Source of the DNA: Saprospiraceae bacterium
Lineage (GTDB): Bacteria > Bacteroidota > Bacteroidia > Chitinophagales > Saprospiraceae
DNA: 64,000 nt
NCBI GenBank assembly: GCA_020631235.1
Contig: JAHDHQ010000003.1
Span: 198,527-262,526 of the forward strand
Direction: 5' to 3'
Part shown: piece by piece, positions 43,088-52,104 of the stretch
How positions within the stretch are numbered: the first letter of the stretch is position 1
Layout: each line of letters begins with the position of its first letter
Position numbers and translations under genes: made by a program
Notes under the pieces: generated by a model
What the model was told of the DNA's origin: nothing
Databases searched by the model: none
The model's input: only the letters and a program-made list of their open reading frames with translations

Positions 43088-43095
43088 TACCTTTG
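43088..43095 (+). promoter_or_regulatory. -7 promoter element of the rnr operon (TACCTTTG)
   Basis: Exact TAnnTTTG 15 nt before the ATG at 43111. It would drive the unknown gene and RNase R. Confidence 0.55.
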
Positions 43096-43110
43096 CGATA
43101 ATTTAAGAAG

Positions 43111-43659
43111 ATGAAAAAAGAACAAACACTCAATTTTCAAGATTTTTTATCCTTTTTCCCAGAAGTTACACCTCCGCTAACAGTATCTAATGAGTCCATC
43201 AAAGAGATAAGTAAGAGAAATAAAGTGTTGCCTCCTGAAGCTATAAAAAATTACTTCGTTCCTTGGGGTGCAAAAATTGATGAATTTACAGAGTTTGTTC
43301 CCTGTTTTTCACTACCAAAACAAGAATCTTTCATTGCATTAGTATATTGGCAAGCTGGTCTATTAAACCATTCATTTATTTTAGTAACTCTAGATCCTAA
43401 AACAGCTTTAACCATTTCACAAAAAGTCATTGCAGGCACGGTGTCTGATGGAGAAGTGGTGTTGCGTTCCGTGGCCAACATTGAACCTGATCTAACCATA
43501 CAAATAATCACTGGTCAAGAAAGTATTCAATCATTTAATCCATTAGAAAGTCAAGGATATTACATGGAAATCCTTCCGTCTGGTGAGATCATTTCTCAAA
43601 AAGAAGATAACCCCCTAACATGGCTAAAAGAAGAAAAAAAGTCAAATCCAAAAAAATAA
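43111..43659 (+). CDS. Unknown protein encoded upstream of and overlapping rnr
   Basis: A 182-residue cytosolic protein with no signal peptide or known motif. It is rich in short beta-strand-like segments in the middle ('FIALVYWQAGLLNHSFILVT') and ends in a lysine-rich tail. The last 40 nt overlap the start of rnr in another frame, so the two are tightly coupled. I do not recognise the family. The context suggests some link to RNase R or its regulation, but nothing in the sequence proves this. Confidence 0.75.
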   Translation: MKKEQTLNFQDFLSFFPEVTPPLTVSNESIKEISKRNKVLPPEAIKNYFVPWGAKIDEFTEFVPCFSLPKQESFIALVYWQAGLLNHSFILVTLDPKTALTISQKVIAGTVSDGEVVLRSVANIEPDLTIQIITGQESIQSFNPLESQGYYMEILPSGEIISQKEDNPLTWLKEEKKSNPKK

Positions 43660-45779
43660 GTTCAGGAGCCTTAAAAAACAGCATACTTAAGTTGTTTTTA
43701 AGAATGCCAAAGAAAAGATTAAATGCAAAGCAAATTGCAGGTAAATTAAGGATAGGAAACAGTACAGATTCTATCAAACATGCGCTCACACTACTCGAAA
43801 AAGAGCAAAAAATTATTTTTGTAAAAGACGGTAAATATCGAGTTAATAAATCGATGGCTTCCAATGATTTTGAAAAGTTGCCAAGTCATAATTATACTGG
43901 AAGTATCGACATGGCGAGAAATGGGTCCGCTTTTTTAGTTGTTGACGGCTTAGACCAAGATCTATATATTCCAGCTAAGCATTTACGAGGTGCAATGAAC
44001 GGTGATACAGTAGAAGTATCCGCTGTTTTTCCTAAAAACAGACGAAGGGGGGAAGCAAAAGTACGTACCATTATTAAGCGATCGATCAGTTCCGTTGTAG
44101 GTAAGATTTATTTCCAAAAAAGATATGCTTTAGTTGATGTCATGAATACTAAAGTTCCTTTAGGGGTTATGATAAACCCATCTGACACTGCTAAAGCAAA
44201 AGATGGAGATATAGTGGTCGTAGATGTGGTCAATTGGGGGAATGCTCAAAACAAAACTATTTGGGGGAAAGTAAAGGAAGTGATCCCTCCAAATAATGTC
44301 AATGAGATAACCATGCAATCCATCCTAAGTATGAATGGTTTTGACTCATTTTTTCCAGATGATGTATTAAGTGAGCTTAAGCATATTCCAGATGAACTAC
44401 AGATCAGTGATTATGAAGATCGTAGGGATTTTAGGGAGGTCTTGACCTTTACCATCGATCCTGATACAGCCAAAGATTTTGATGATGCAATTTCATATGA
44501 AGTTCTCGAAAATGGAGATCTTGAAGTAGGAGTGCATATCGCAGATGTAAGTCATTATGTGCGAGAAAACACAGCATTGGACAAAGAAGCTTTAAGAAGA
44601 TCTACTTCGGTTTATTTGGTGGACAGATGCATTCCTATGCTTCCAGAAAAACTTTCTAACCATTTATGTTCACTCAATCCTCATGTCGATCGATTGAGCT
44701 TTTCTGCCGTTTTTACCTTTAATAAGCGCAAAGAGATAAAGGACCGTTGGTTTGGTAAGGGAGTGATACATTCAGATCGACGTTTTACTTATATGGAAGC
44801 CCAAGAGGTCTTGGAATCAGGAAAGGGAGACTATGCCGAAGAACTTAAAGTGCTGAATAGTATAGCACATAAACTACGCAAAAAGAAATTTAAAGATGGT
44901 GCTGTAAACTTTGATTCAGAGGAAATCAAATTTAAACTAGATGCAAAGGGAAAGCCCATCGGTTTGTTTGTTAAAGAAAGAAAAGACGCACATTTGTTAA
45001 TCGAGGATTTTATGTTGCTGGCTAATCGAGAAGTGGCTAAATACATTGGAGATCGAGAGACTAAAGAGGTGCCTTTTGTATATCGTGTCCATGATACTCC
45101 GGATTTAGAAAGGTTGTCAGAAGTAGCGCTTTTTGCTAAAGAGTTGAATTTTAACTTTAAGTACCAAACACCAGCACAGGCAAAGGAATCCATCAATAGA
45201 TTGCATAAAGAGGTAAAAAATAATCCGGCATTAAAATTATTAGAGCCTTTAGCCATTCGTTGCATGGCTAAAGCAATATATACCAGTAATAATATTGGTC
45301 ATTTTGGTTTAGCATTTCCATTTTATGCCCATTTTACTTCACCTATTAGACGTTATGCGGATGTCTTAGTTCACCGTATTTTATTTGCAAATTTAAAGCA
45401 AGAAACACGGGTCAATAAAGAAAGTCTAGAAGTGAAGTGCAAACATATTTCTGGTCAAGAAAAGAAAGCGCAAGAAGCAGAGAGAGAATCGATTAAATAC
45501 AAGCAAGTCGAGTTTATGGCCTCTCGATTAAACGAAACTTTTGACGCGGTTATTTCAGGAATGATCGATCGCGGTTTGTTTGTGGAAGTTATAGAAACTA
45601 AAGCAGAAGGATTTGTGCCTTTAATTTCACTTTACGATGATTTTCAGTTCGTCGATACCAAGTATAAATTAAGAGGCAGGGCTACTGGAGATGTGATAAA
45701 ATTTGGAGATACAGTTAAGGTCAAATTAGTGGAAGTAAATTTGGAGGATAAGCAATTGGAGTTTAGAATTGTGGAATAG
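43620..45779 (+). CDS. rnr: Ribonuclease R
   Basis: A 719-residue RNase II/R exonuclease. A basic N-terminus leads to a helix-turn-helix-like and OB cold-shock region. The RNB catalytic domain contains 'TIDPDTAKDFDDAISYE', whose Asp residues bind Mg2+, followed by 'HFTSPIRRYADVLVHR' and a C-terminal S1 domain ('ISGMIDRGLFVEVIE'). It degrades structured RNA 3' to 5'. The ATG at 43620 lies inside the upstream gene with 40 nt overlap and gives the usual lysine-rich 'MAKRRKKVK' start. Confidence 0.95.
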   Translation: MAKRRKKVKSKKISSGALKNSILKLFLRMPKKRLNAKQIAGKLRIGNSTDSIKHALTLLEKEQKIIFVKDGKYRVNKSMASNDFEKLPSHNYTGSIDMARNGSAFLVVDGLDQDLYIPAKHLRGAMNGDTVEVSAVFPKNRRRGEAKVRTIIKRSISSVVGKIYFQKRYALVDVMNTKVPLGVMINPSDTAKAKDGDIVVVDVVNWGNAQNKTIWGKVKEVIPPNNVNEITMQSILSMNGFDSFFPDDVLSELKHIPDELQISDYEDRRDFREVLTFTIDPDTAKDFDDAISYEVLENGDLEVGVHIADVSHYVRENTALDKEALRRSTSVYLVDRCIPMLPEKLSNHLCSLNPHVDRLSFSAVFTFNKRKEIKDRWFGKGVIHSDRRFTYMEAQEVLESGKGDYAEELKVLNSIAHKLRKKKFKDGAVNFDSEEIKFKLDAKGKPIGLFVKERKDAHLLIEDFMLLANREVAKYIGDRETKEVPFVYRVHDTPDLERLSEVALFAKELNFNFKYQTPAQAKESINRLHKEVKNNPALKLLEPLAIRCMAKAIYTSNNIGHFGLAFPFYAHFTSPIRRYADVLVHRILFANLKQETRVNKESLEVKCKHISGQEKKAQEAERESIKYKQVEFMASRLNETFDAVISGMIDRGLFVEVIETKAEGFVPLISLYDDFQFVDTKYKLRGRATGDVIKFGDTVKVKLVEVNLEDKQLEFRIVE

Positions 45780-45825
45780 AGCCAGTCATTTTTTTATATA
45801 TTAGGCTTCATATTAAAAAAGCAAT

Positions 45826-47235
45826 ATGAATCTATTTTCCTTTTTGGCTATACAGCCATTTTTTACAAATGATGCGATTACTTTAGGTATTTTAATCATT
45901 TTATTGGCGCTTATTTTTCACACATCTTCATTGGATTTAGAAGGTTGGAAAAAGTTTTACCGAATAGTGCCTGCTTTATTGCTATGCTATTTTTTGCCAG
46001 CAATATTGCATTGGCCACTTAATTTGATAGCTTCTCATTGGTATACAGATGGACTTACAGATCTACTAAATAATTATAATTTAAGCTTGCCTTCTGGATT
46101 GAGTTTCGATGGGATTAGTGCGTTTTTAGCCGAGAATGGAGTGCCGGCATCCGAGTATAAGGCGGTCCAAGGTCATTCCAGTTTATACTATATTGCTTCC
46201 AGATATTTGTTGCCCGCATCCTTAATATTGTTATGTCTAAGTATAGATATGAAAGGGGTTTTAAATCTTGGGCCCAAAGCACTTATTATGTTTGGTACAG
46301 CCACATTAGGTATTATTATAGGTGGGCCAATAGCGCTTTTAGTAAGTAAATATGTGGCTCCAGGAATTTTAGGAGATGATCCCGATATGATATGGCGAGG
46401 CTTATCTACCGTTGCTGGGAGTTGGATTGGTGGTGGCGCTAATCAAACAGCGATGAAGGAGATATTTGAAGTCGATGATAATTTATTTGGAACCATGATT
46501 ATTGTCGATGTGGTAGTGGCTAATATATGGATGGGTTTTCTTTTATACGGGGCCAATGTCAAGACCAAGATAGATAAATGGTTAAAAGCGGACGCTTCTG
46601 CTATTGATGATTTAGAGCAGCGTGTAGCTAATTATAGAGCAAGCGTAGAAACCAAGCCAACAACCACAAAATTGTTTGTGCTCATGGCTGTGGCTTTTGG
46701 AGGTGTTGCTTTAGCCCATTGGGGTGCTGATGTAATGACCCCATTAATGAAAAACAACGCAGAAGCACTTAATAAGGTGGGCTTAAACAGTTTAACTTCT
46801 CACTTCTTCTGGCTTATTGTTATATCCACAACCGTTGGATTGATTCTTTCTTTTACTAGATTTAGAAAACTAGATGGAGTAGGAGCTTCCACATGGGGCT
46901 CGATTTTTATTTATTTTTTAGTGGCTACAATAGGTATGAAAATGAATTTAGGTGAAGTAGTTAATAACTTAGGTTTGTTTTTTATTGGTATTACTTGGAT
47001 GCTAGTCCATGTAACACTCTTACTCTTAGTAGCTAAATTAATTAGAGCGCCATTTTTCTTTGTTGCCGTTGGAAGTCAAGCAAATATTGGAGGTGCAGCT
47101 TCCGCTCCTGTAGTGGCTTCAGCTTTTAGTCCTTCACTAGCTCCAGTGGGTGTTTTAATGGCTGTTTTAGGCTATGCTATAGGTACTGTTGGTGCTTTAG
47201 TTTGTGCTTATCTGATGTCAGGAGTAGCTGGGTAA
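45826..47235 (+). CDS. DUF819 family membrane protein
   Basis: A 469-residue polytopic protein with about ten hydrophobic segments and the DUF819 pattern, including 'AGSWIGGGANQTAMKEIF', 'VDVVVANIWMGFLLY' and 'SQANIGGAASAPVVASAF'. The family resembles symporter-like inner-membrane transporters, but its substrate is not established. It starts 46 nt after rnr, and no terminator lies between, so it may share that transcript. Confidence 0.85.
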   Translation: MNLFSFLAIQPFFTNDAITLGILIILLALIFHTSSLDLEGWKKFYRIVPALLLCYFLPAILHWPLNLIASHWYTDGLTDLLNNYNLSLPSGLSFDGISAFLAENGVPASEYKAVQGHSSLYYIASRYLLPASLILLCLSIDMKGVLNLGPKALIMFGTATLGIIIGGPIALLVSKYVAPGILGDDPDMIWRGLSTVAGSWIGGGANQTAMKEIFEVDDNLFGTMIIVDVVVANIWMGFLLYGANVKTKIDKWLKADASAIDDLEQRVANYRASVETKPTTTKLFVLMAVAFGGVALAHWGADVMTPLMKNNAEALNKVGLNSLTSHFFWLIVISTTVGLILSFTRFRKLDGVGASTWGSIFIYFLVATIGMKMNLGEVVNNLGLFFIGITWMLVHVTLLLLVAKLIRAPFFFVAVGSQANIGGAASAPVVASAFSPSLAPVGVLMAVLGYAIGTVGALVCAYLMSGVAG

Positions 47236-47301
47236 ACATATATTATTGATTGTCATATAGTTGGCGTTTAGCGACATAAAGAAACTTGCTTAAATTTTTA
47301 T

Positions 47302-47309
47302 TATCTTTG
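47302..47309 (+). promoter_or_regulatory. -7 promoter element of the GT5-DUF4270-glmS-DUF4290 cluster (TATCTTTG)
   Basis: Exact TATCTTTG followed by CA, 33 nt before the ATG at 47343. Confidence 0.6.
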
Positions 47310-47323
47310 CACTCCAATTTTCG

Positions 47324-47329
47324 AGGAGG
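47324..47329 (+). promoter_or_regulatory. Unusual strong Shine-Dalgarno-like AGGAGG
   Basis: AGGAGG lies 13 nt before the ATG at 47343. Most genes in this window lack any such site, so it stands out, although the spacing is longer than the usual 5-9 nt. Confidence 0.45.
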
Positions 47330-47342
47330 TTAAAGAAAATTT

Positions 47343-48152
47343 ATGACTAAGAAACGAGTATTAATCGTATCTCAAGAGATGAATCCTTACACAGAGTTAA
47401 GTAAAATTTCTGCTTTAGTAAGGAGTTTACCTCAAAAGGTACAGAGTGGAGGAATGGAAGTTAGAGTGTTGATGCCTAAGTATGGCACGATTAACGAAAG
47501 GAGACATAGACTGCACGAAGTAGTAAGGTTATCTGGGATGAACATCATTGTTGATGATGAAGATTATCCACTAATCATTAAAGTTGCTTCTTTGCCAGGA
47601 GCAAGAATGCAGGTTTACTTTTTAGATAATGAAGAGTTTTTCAAACGCAAGTTTATTTTCAATGATGCAGAAGATAAACCATTTGAAGACAATCAAGAAA
47701 GGATGGTATTCTTTTGCAAAGGAATATTAGAGACTGTTAAGAAATTTGGCTGGCCGCCAGATGTCATTCATTGTCACGGGTGGATGACTAGTTTTATTCC
47801 CACTTATCTCAAGACGGTATACAAAAATGAGCCTATTTTTGCTGATAGCAAGTGTGTTTATACAGCATATAATGATTCTTATGAAGGATACTTTTCTGAT
47901 AAGTTGCTAGAACTAGCTACTATTAACGGCATTGAAAGAGAAGAGTTAGATATTTACAAAAAGGATGATAAAATACGTTTGCATTTAGGAGCGTTAGTAC
48001 ATGCAGATGCTGTAGCTAAAGGTGACGAAGCATTGGAAGGTGATTTAGATGAAGCGATCAACAAGCTGGAAAAACCAGTGATGGAATACTTTGATGAAGA
48101 AACACTTCCGCTTAAAAATGTAGAATTTTATAAATCATTACTAGAGGAATAA
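47343..48152 (+). CDS. Glycogen/starch synthase-like protein, GT5 N-terminal domain only
   Basis: A 269-residue protein that matches the N-terminal (GT5) Rossmann half of glycogen synthase: 'GMEVRVLMPKYGTINERRH' and 'WPPDVIHCHGWMTSFIPTYL'. The C-terminal GT-B domain that binds ADP-glucose is missing, and the protein ends in an acidic helix. Similar short forms are common in Bacteroidota, so this is not a local truncation. Catalysis is doubtful, and the first genes downstream (DUF4270, GlmS) suggest a role tied to amino-sugar or envelope metabolism. Confidence 0.8.
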   Translation: MTKKRVLIVSQEMNPYTELSKISALVRSLPQKVQSGGMEVRVLMPKYGTINERRHRLHEVVRLSGMNIIVDDEDYPLIIKVASLPGARMQVYFLDNEEFFKRKFIFNDAEDKPFEDNQERMVFFCKGILETVKKFGWPPDVIHCHGWMTSFIPTYLKTVYKNEPIFADSKCVYTAYNDSYEGYFSDKLLELATINGIEREELDIYKKDDKIRLHLGALVHADAVAKGDEALEGDLDEAINKLEKPVMEYFDEETLPLKNVEFYKSLLEE

Positions 48153-48167
48153 ACCCTCCAAAATCAA

Positions 48168-49514
48168 ATGAAGTATTATTACTATTATTTACTCTTATTG
48201 GTAGTACCTTTTATGTCATGTGATCGTGAATCAAGTATTGGTTCATTGTTATTAGGTGAAGACAATATTGAAATTTCTTTTACAGACACAATAGACTTAA
48301 ACTTTACTAATCAATACGCAGATTCTTTGCGCACCTTTGGTACAAATGGTGTAAGTATAAGTAGTCCATCAAATCATAGATTAGGTATTCTTGATGATCC
48401 TATTTTTGGCACCACAGAACAAAGACTAGTAGTTTGTCCAAATATTTTAAATGTGCCTAATTTTGATCAGGCGGTTTTGGACTCTATGATTTTAATCTTG
48501 CCATTAGACAGTTTATCTGCCTATGGAGAATTAAATGCAAGACACCATGTAAAAGTGTATCAATTGGAGGATCATTTGCATGAAATAGATCTTAGTACTA
48601 GAATGGATACTTTTTATACTAATGACGAGATTCCATTAAACACAAGTATGCTAGTCGGAGAATTAGACCAAGTGATAGATTATGAGGATTCGGTCTTTGT
48701 ATATAATCCTACATTAGATTCTACATTTATTGACATTCCTCAGATAAGAATAAGACTAGATGACACGTTTGCAGAAACTTTTTTAGATTCTAACAATGTA
48801 TCTTCAGATTCTTTGTTCCAATCAGTCATCAAGGGTTTAGTGCTAACCAGTGAACCTGACGCATCTTCATTATTAGGTATCAGCATTAATAGTCTTAGTT
48901 CGGCTACCACTGACGCGACCTTAAGAGTTTACTATAAACAAGATGGGAACTCTTTATTTTATGATTATTACTTAGCTGCTTTTAAACATAGCCATATTAC
49001 GCATGATTTTGCGGGTACCATAGTGGAAGATGCTATAGAAAATAACACGGATGATCATTTGTTTTTACAACCCATGGCTGGGACTTTTGTAAGTTTAGAT
49101 TTGGCAGGTGTAAAAGCATTTGAAGGTCAAGGAATCAACTATGCAGAACTGGAATTATTTGTGAATCAAGATTTGGGTGATGATTTAAGTGTTTTCCCTC
49201 CATCATTTAGTGTATTGTCTATATACGAAAATGAAGATGGAAATAAAGTAGTAGTCTCGGATTTGACGAGCCTTGGTGCACAAGGTTATGGAGGTAACCT
49301 TAGCCTAGAATTAGACGAATTTGGTAACACCATTCGTAAGTATAGACTGAAAATAACTGATCACGTAGTAAGAATAAAGAATGGTCAATTGGATAATACA
49401 GTGATTGAGTTAGTGACCGAAGAACCCCTTGAAATACCGAGAAGAACTGTACTCCATGGTAACGATGGCAGCGAGTATAGTGCTAAACTTAAACTCGTAG
49501 TTTCTGAACCCTAA
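48168..49514 (+). CDS. DUF4270 lipoprotein
   Basis: A 448-residue protein with a lipoprotein signal peptide ('YYYLLLLVVPFMSC', Cys18) and the DUF4270 pattern over the mature part, including 'GILDDPIFGTTEQRLVV' and 'LKAFEGQGINYAELELF'-like segments. The family is confined largely to Bacteroidota and is predicted to be beta-rich and surface-exposed. Function is unknown. It is 15 nt after the GT5-like gene and 11 nt before glmS, a gene order I recall as conserved in the phylum. Confidence 0.82.
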   Translation: MKYYYYYLLLLVVPFMSCDRESSIGSLLLGEDNIEISFTDTIDLNFTNQYADSLRTFGTNGVSISSPSNHRLGILDDPIFGTTEQRLVVCPNILNVPNFDQAVLDSMILILPLDSLSAYGELNARHHVKVYQLEDHLHEIDLSTRMDTFYTNDEIPLNTSMLVGELDQVIDYEDSVFVYNPTLDSTFIDIPQIRIRLDDTFAETFLDSNNVSSDSLFQSVIKGLVLTSEPDASSLLGISINSLSSATTDATLRVYYKQDGNSLFYDYYLAAFKHSHITHDFAGTIVEDAIENNTDDHLFLQPMAGTFVSLDLAGVKAFEGQGINYAELELFVNQDLGDDLSVFPPSFSVLSIYENEDGNKVVVSDLTSLGAQGYGGNLSLELDEFGNTIRKYRLKITDHVVRIKNGQLDNTVIELVTEEPLEIPRRTVLHGNDGSEYSAKLKLVVSEP

Positions 49515-49525
49515 GTTTTTTTAGT

Positions 49526-51364
49526 ATGTGTGGAATTGTTGCTTATATCGGAAAAAAACAAGCAAGTCCGATAATTATGGAAGGTCTGAAAAGATTGGAG
49601 TACCGTGGTTATGATAGCGCGGGAATTTCCATTTATAATAGCGGGTTAAAAACCTTTAAAAAGCAAGGAAAGGTTTTAGAGTTAGAAAAAATAATTGAAG
49701 GTCACGACCTTACAGGAACAGTCGGCATTGGACATACAAGATGGGCTACTCATGGTCCGCCAAATGATGTTAACGCCCATCCACATACATCGAATAGTGG
49801 AGAGATTGTTCTAATCCACAATGGTATTATAGAAAACTATGCCAATTTAAAGGCAGCTCTAATAGATTTAGATTATACATTTAAATCAGAAACAGACACG
49901 GAAGTTTTAGTTAATCTTATAGAAGAAGTACAAAAATCAAGAAACCTTTCGATCGAAGAGGCTGTAAGACAGTCATTAAATATGGTTGTTGGCGCTTATG
50001 CAATAGTAGTTATGGATGCAAAAGATCCTAGCAAAATTATAGGCGCTAAAAACTCCAGCCCATTAGTTTGCGGAGTCGGAGATGAGGAGTTGTTTTTAGC
50101 CTCAGATGCAACGCCTATTGTTAAATATACCGACAAAGTTATTTACATTAAAGAAGACGAAATAATAACGCTTCGAGACGATGGAACCTACTCTATAGTA
50201 AATCTAGAAAATGTAGTTTCTGATAATCCTATCGAACATATAGATTTAAAATTAGAAAGTATAGAGAAAGCGGGTTTCGAGCACTTTATGCTTAAAGAAA
50301 TATACGAGCAGCCGATCACCATTGCAGAATCTATGCGAGGTCGCATCAATGCTAAAGAAGGATGGGCTAAGTTGGGAGGCATGGCTGAATATATGAATCG
50401 AATCAAACAAAGTGATCGAATCATTTTAACAGCTTGTGGAACTTCGTGGCATTCAGCACTCATCGCCGAATACTTGTTCGAAGAATTAGCCAGAATACCT
50501 ACTGAAGTAGAATATGCATCCGAGTTTAGATACAGAAACCCGATCATCAAGACCAATGATTTTATTATAGCACTTTCTCAATCAGGCGAAACCGCAGATA
50601 CATTAGCTGCTATAAAAATGGCTAAAGAAAGAGGGGCTTTGATTTATGGAATTGTAAATGTGGTCGGATCTTCTATAGCTAGAGAGACACATGCCGGCTC
50701 ATACATACATGCAGGTCCCGAAATTGGTGTGGCATCTACAAAAGCTTTTACTAGTCAATTGACTGTACTAACCTTAATGGCTATCATTCTTGGATACGAA
50801 AAAGGTATTATTTCGCAAGGATACTATAGACAACTACTTACCGAGTTAGAATCTATTCCTTCTAAAGTAGAAAAGATTTTAAAAGTTGATGATCATATAA
50901 AGTACATAGCAGGTGAAATTAAAGATGCAAACAACTCATTGTATTTAGGAAGAGGTTATAATTTCCCTATTGCCTTAGAAGGTGCACTTAAATTGAAGGA
51001 AATTTCATACATTCACGCTGAAGGTTATCCTGCAGCAGAGATGAAGCATGGACCTATTGCCCTGATAGATATGCATATGCCGATTGTGGTCATTGCAACC
51101 AATAAAAGATATTACGACAAAGTCGTTAGCAACATAGAAGAGGTAAAAGCTAGAAAAGGAATCATCATTGCCATAGTCACAGAAGGTGATACTATCATAA
51201 AAGCATTGGCAGACTTCGTAATCGAAATACCTATTACAGAAGATCCTTTGTCTCCATTATTATCCGTGATACCTTTACAAATGCTTGCTTACCATATAGC
51301 TGTAATGAGAGATTGTAATGTAGACCAACCAAGGAACCTAGCTAAATCAGTAACCGTTGAATAA
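49526..51364 (+). CDS. glmS: Glutamine-fructose-6-phosphate aminotransferase (isomerizing)
   Basis: A 612-residue enzyme with an N-terminal Ntn glutaminase domain and two SIS sugar-isomerase domains. The nucleophile is Cys2 ('MCGIVAYIGK'), with 'GHTRWATHGPPND' in the glutaminase. The SIS part has 'LTACGTSWHSALIAEYLFEE' and 'ALSQSGETADTLAAIK'. The C-terminal 'NLAKSVTVE' is the usual conserved end. It makes glucosamine-6-phosphate, the entry to UDP-GlcNAc. murA, two genes downstream, uses that product. No glmS ribozyme is apparent in the 11-nt leader. Confidence 0.97.
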   Translation: MCGIVAYIGKKQASPIIMEGLKRLEYRGYDSAGISIYNSGLKTFKKQGKVLELEKIIEGHDLTGTVGIGHTRWATHGPPNDVNAHPHTSNSGEIVLIHNGIIENYANLKAALIDLDYTFKSETDTEVLVNLIEEVQKSRNLSIEEAVRQSLNMVVGAYAIVVMDAKDPSKIIGAKNSSPLVCGVGDEELFLASDATPIVKYTDKVIYIKEDEIITLRDDGTYSIVNLENVVSDNPIEHIDLKLESIEKAGFEHFMLKEIYEQPITIAESMRGRINAKEGWAKLGGMAEYMNRIKQSDRIILTACGTSWHSALIAEYLFEELARIPTEVEYASEFRYRNPIIKTNDFIIALSQSGETADTLAAIKMAKERGALIYGIVNVVGSSIARETHAGSYIHAGPEIGVASTKAFTSQLTVLTLMAIILGYEKGIISQGYYRQLLTELESIPSKVEKILKVDDHIKYIAGEIKDANNSLYLGRGYNFPIALEGALKLKEISYIHAEGYPAAEMKHGPIALIDMHMPIVVIATNKRYYDKVVSNIEEVKARKGIIIAIVTEGDTIIKALADFVIEIPITEDPLSPLLSVIPLQMLAYHIAVMRDCNVDQPRNLAKSVTVE

Positions 51365-51385
51365 ACAGATTATTACAAGTATATT

Positions 51386-52030
51386 ATGATATATAACAGT
51401 CAAAGAGAAAATTTAATCATTCCAGAATATGGAAGACATGTTCAGAACTTGATTAACCACGCAAAAAGTATAGAAGATAAAGAGCAAAGGCAACTGGAAG
51501 TTAACACGATTGCTAATTTGATGATACAAATGCACCCTCAGCATAAAAACTTGCTCGAGTATCGAGATAAAATCTGGAAACATATATTTAGAATTGCTAA
51601 CTACGAACTAGATGTAGAAACGCCTTCTGGAATTACTCCGACTCCAGAGGAAGATGCTTTAAAACCTGATATTGTTAGCTATCCTAAACGAAACAGCACC
51701 TTTAGACATTATGGAAGTTATTTGAAATCCATGATAGAAAAGGCGAATTCTATAGAAGATGAACCTAAACGTTTAGCTTATCATAAAGTGATTGGGTCTT
51801 TTATGAAAATGGCCTATAAAAACTGGAATCGTGAACATTATGTAAATGATGAAATCATTAAAGCAGACTTGAAAAAAATATCTAATGGAAGCATCGATAT
51901 CGCAGAGGATGTTTCCCTGGATGGATTATTAGACTCCATCGAAAAACGCCGCAAACCTAATCATAAACATCACTCTAAAAACAATAACAATAGAGGAAGG
52001 CACAGAAATAACAACAGAAAGAGAAGATAA
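51386..52030 (+). CDS. DUF4290 protein
   Basis: A 214-residue cytosolic protein of the Bacteroidota-specific DUF4290 family. 'IIPEYGRHVQNLINHAKSI' and 'FRHYGSYLKSMIEKANSIED' look like two related halves, so the protein may be an internal duplication. The C-terminus is a basic, Asn/His/Arg-rich tail ('HHSKNNNNRGRHRNNNRKRR') that could bind nucleic acid. It precedes murA, as is usual in the phylum. Its function is unknown. Confidence 0.82.
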   Translation: MIYNSQRENLIIPEYGRHVQNLINHAKSIEDKEQRQLEVNTIANLMIQMHPQHKNLLEYRDKIWKHIFRIANYELDVETPSGITPTPEEDALKPDIVSYPKRNSTFRHYGSYLKSMIEKANSIEDEPKRLAYHKVIGSFMKMAYKNWNREHYVNDEIIKADLKKISNGSIDIAEDVSLDGLLDSIEKRRKPNHKHHSKNNNNRGRHRNNNRKRR

Positions 52031-52052
52031 TACATATTAAAAAATTATTTAA

Positions 52053-52060
52053 TATATTTG
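52053..52060 (+). promoter_or_regulatory. -7 promoter element ahead of murA (TATATTTG)
   Basis: Exact TAnnTTTG directly adjoining the terminator hairpin at 52061. Transcription would begin near 52066, inside the hairpin, 39 nt or so before the murA ATG. Confidence 0.45.
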
Positions 52061-52086
52061 AGGGGTAGAATTTCTACTCCTTTTTT
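52061..52086 (+). terminator. Rho-independent terminator between the DUF4290 gene and murA
   Basis: AGGGGTAGA (52061-52069) pairs with TCTACTCCT (52073-52081) with one G-T wobble and a 3-nt loop, followed by a run of T to 52086. Confidence 0.75.
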
Positions 52087-52104
52087 AATGCCATAAACTT
52101 TAAT

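Noticed and set aside
49515..49525. glmS ribozyme ahead of glmS
   Set aside because: The gap to the upstream gene is only 11 nt and the ribozyme core is not present there.
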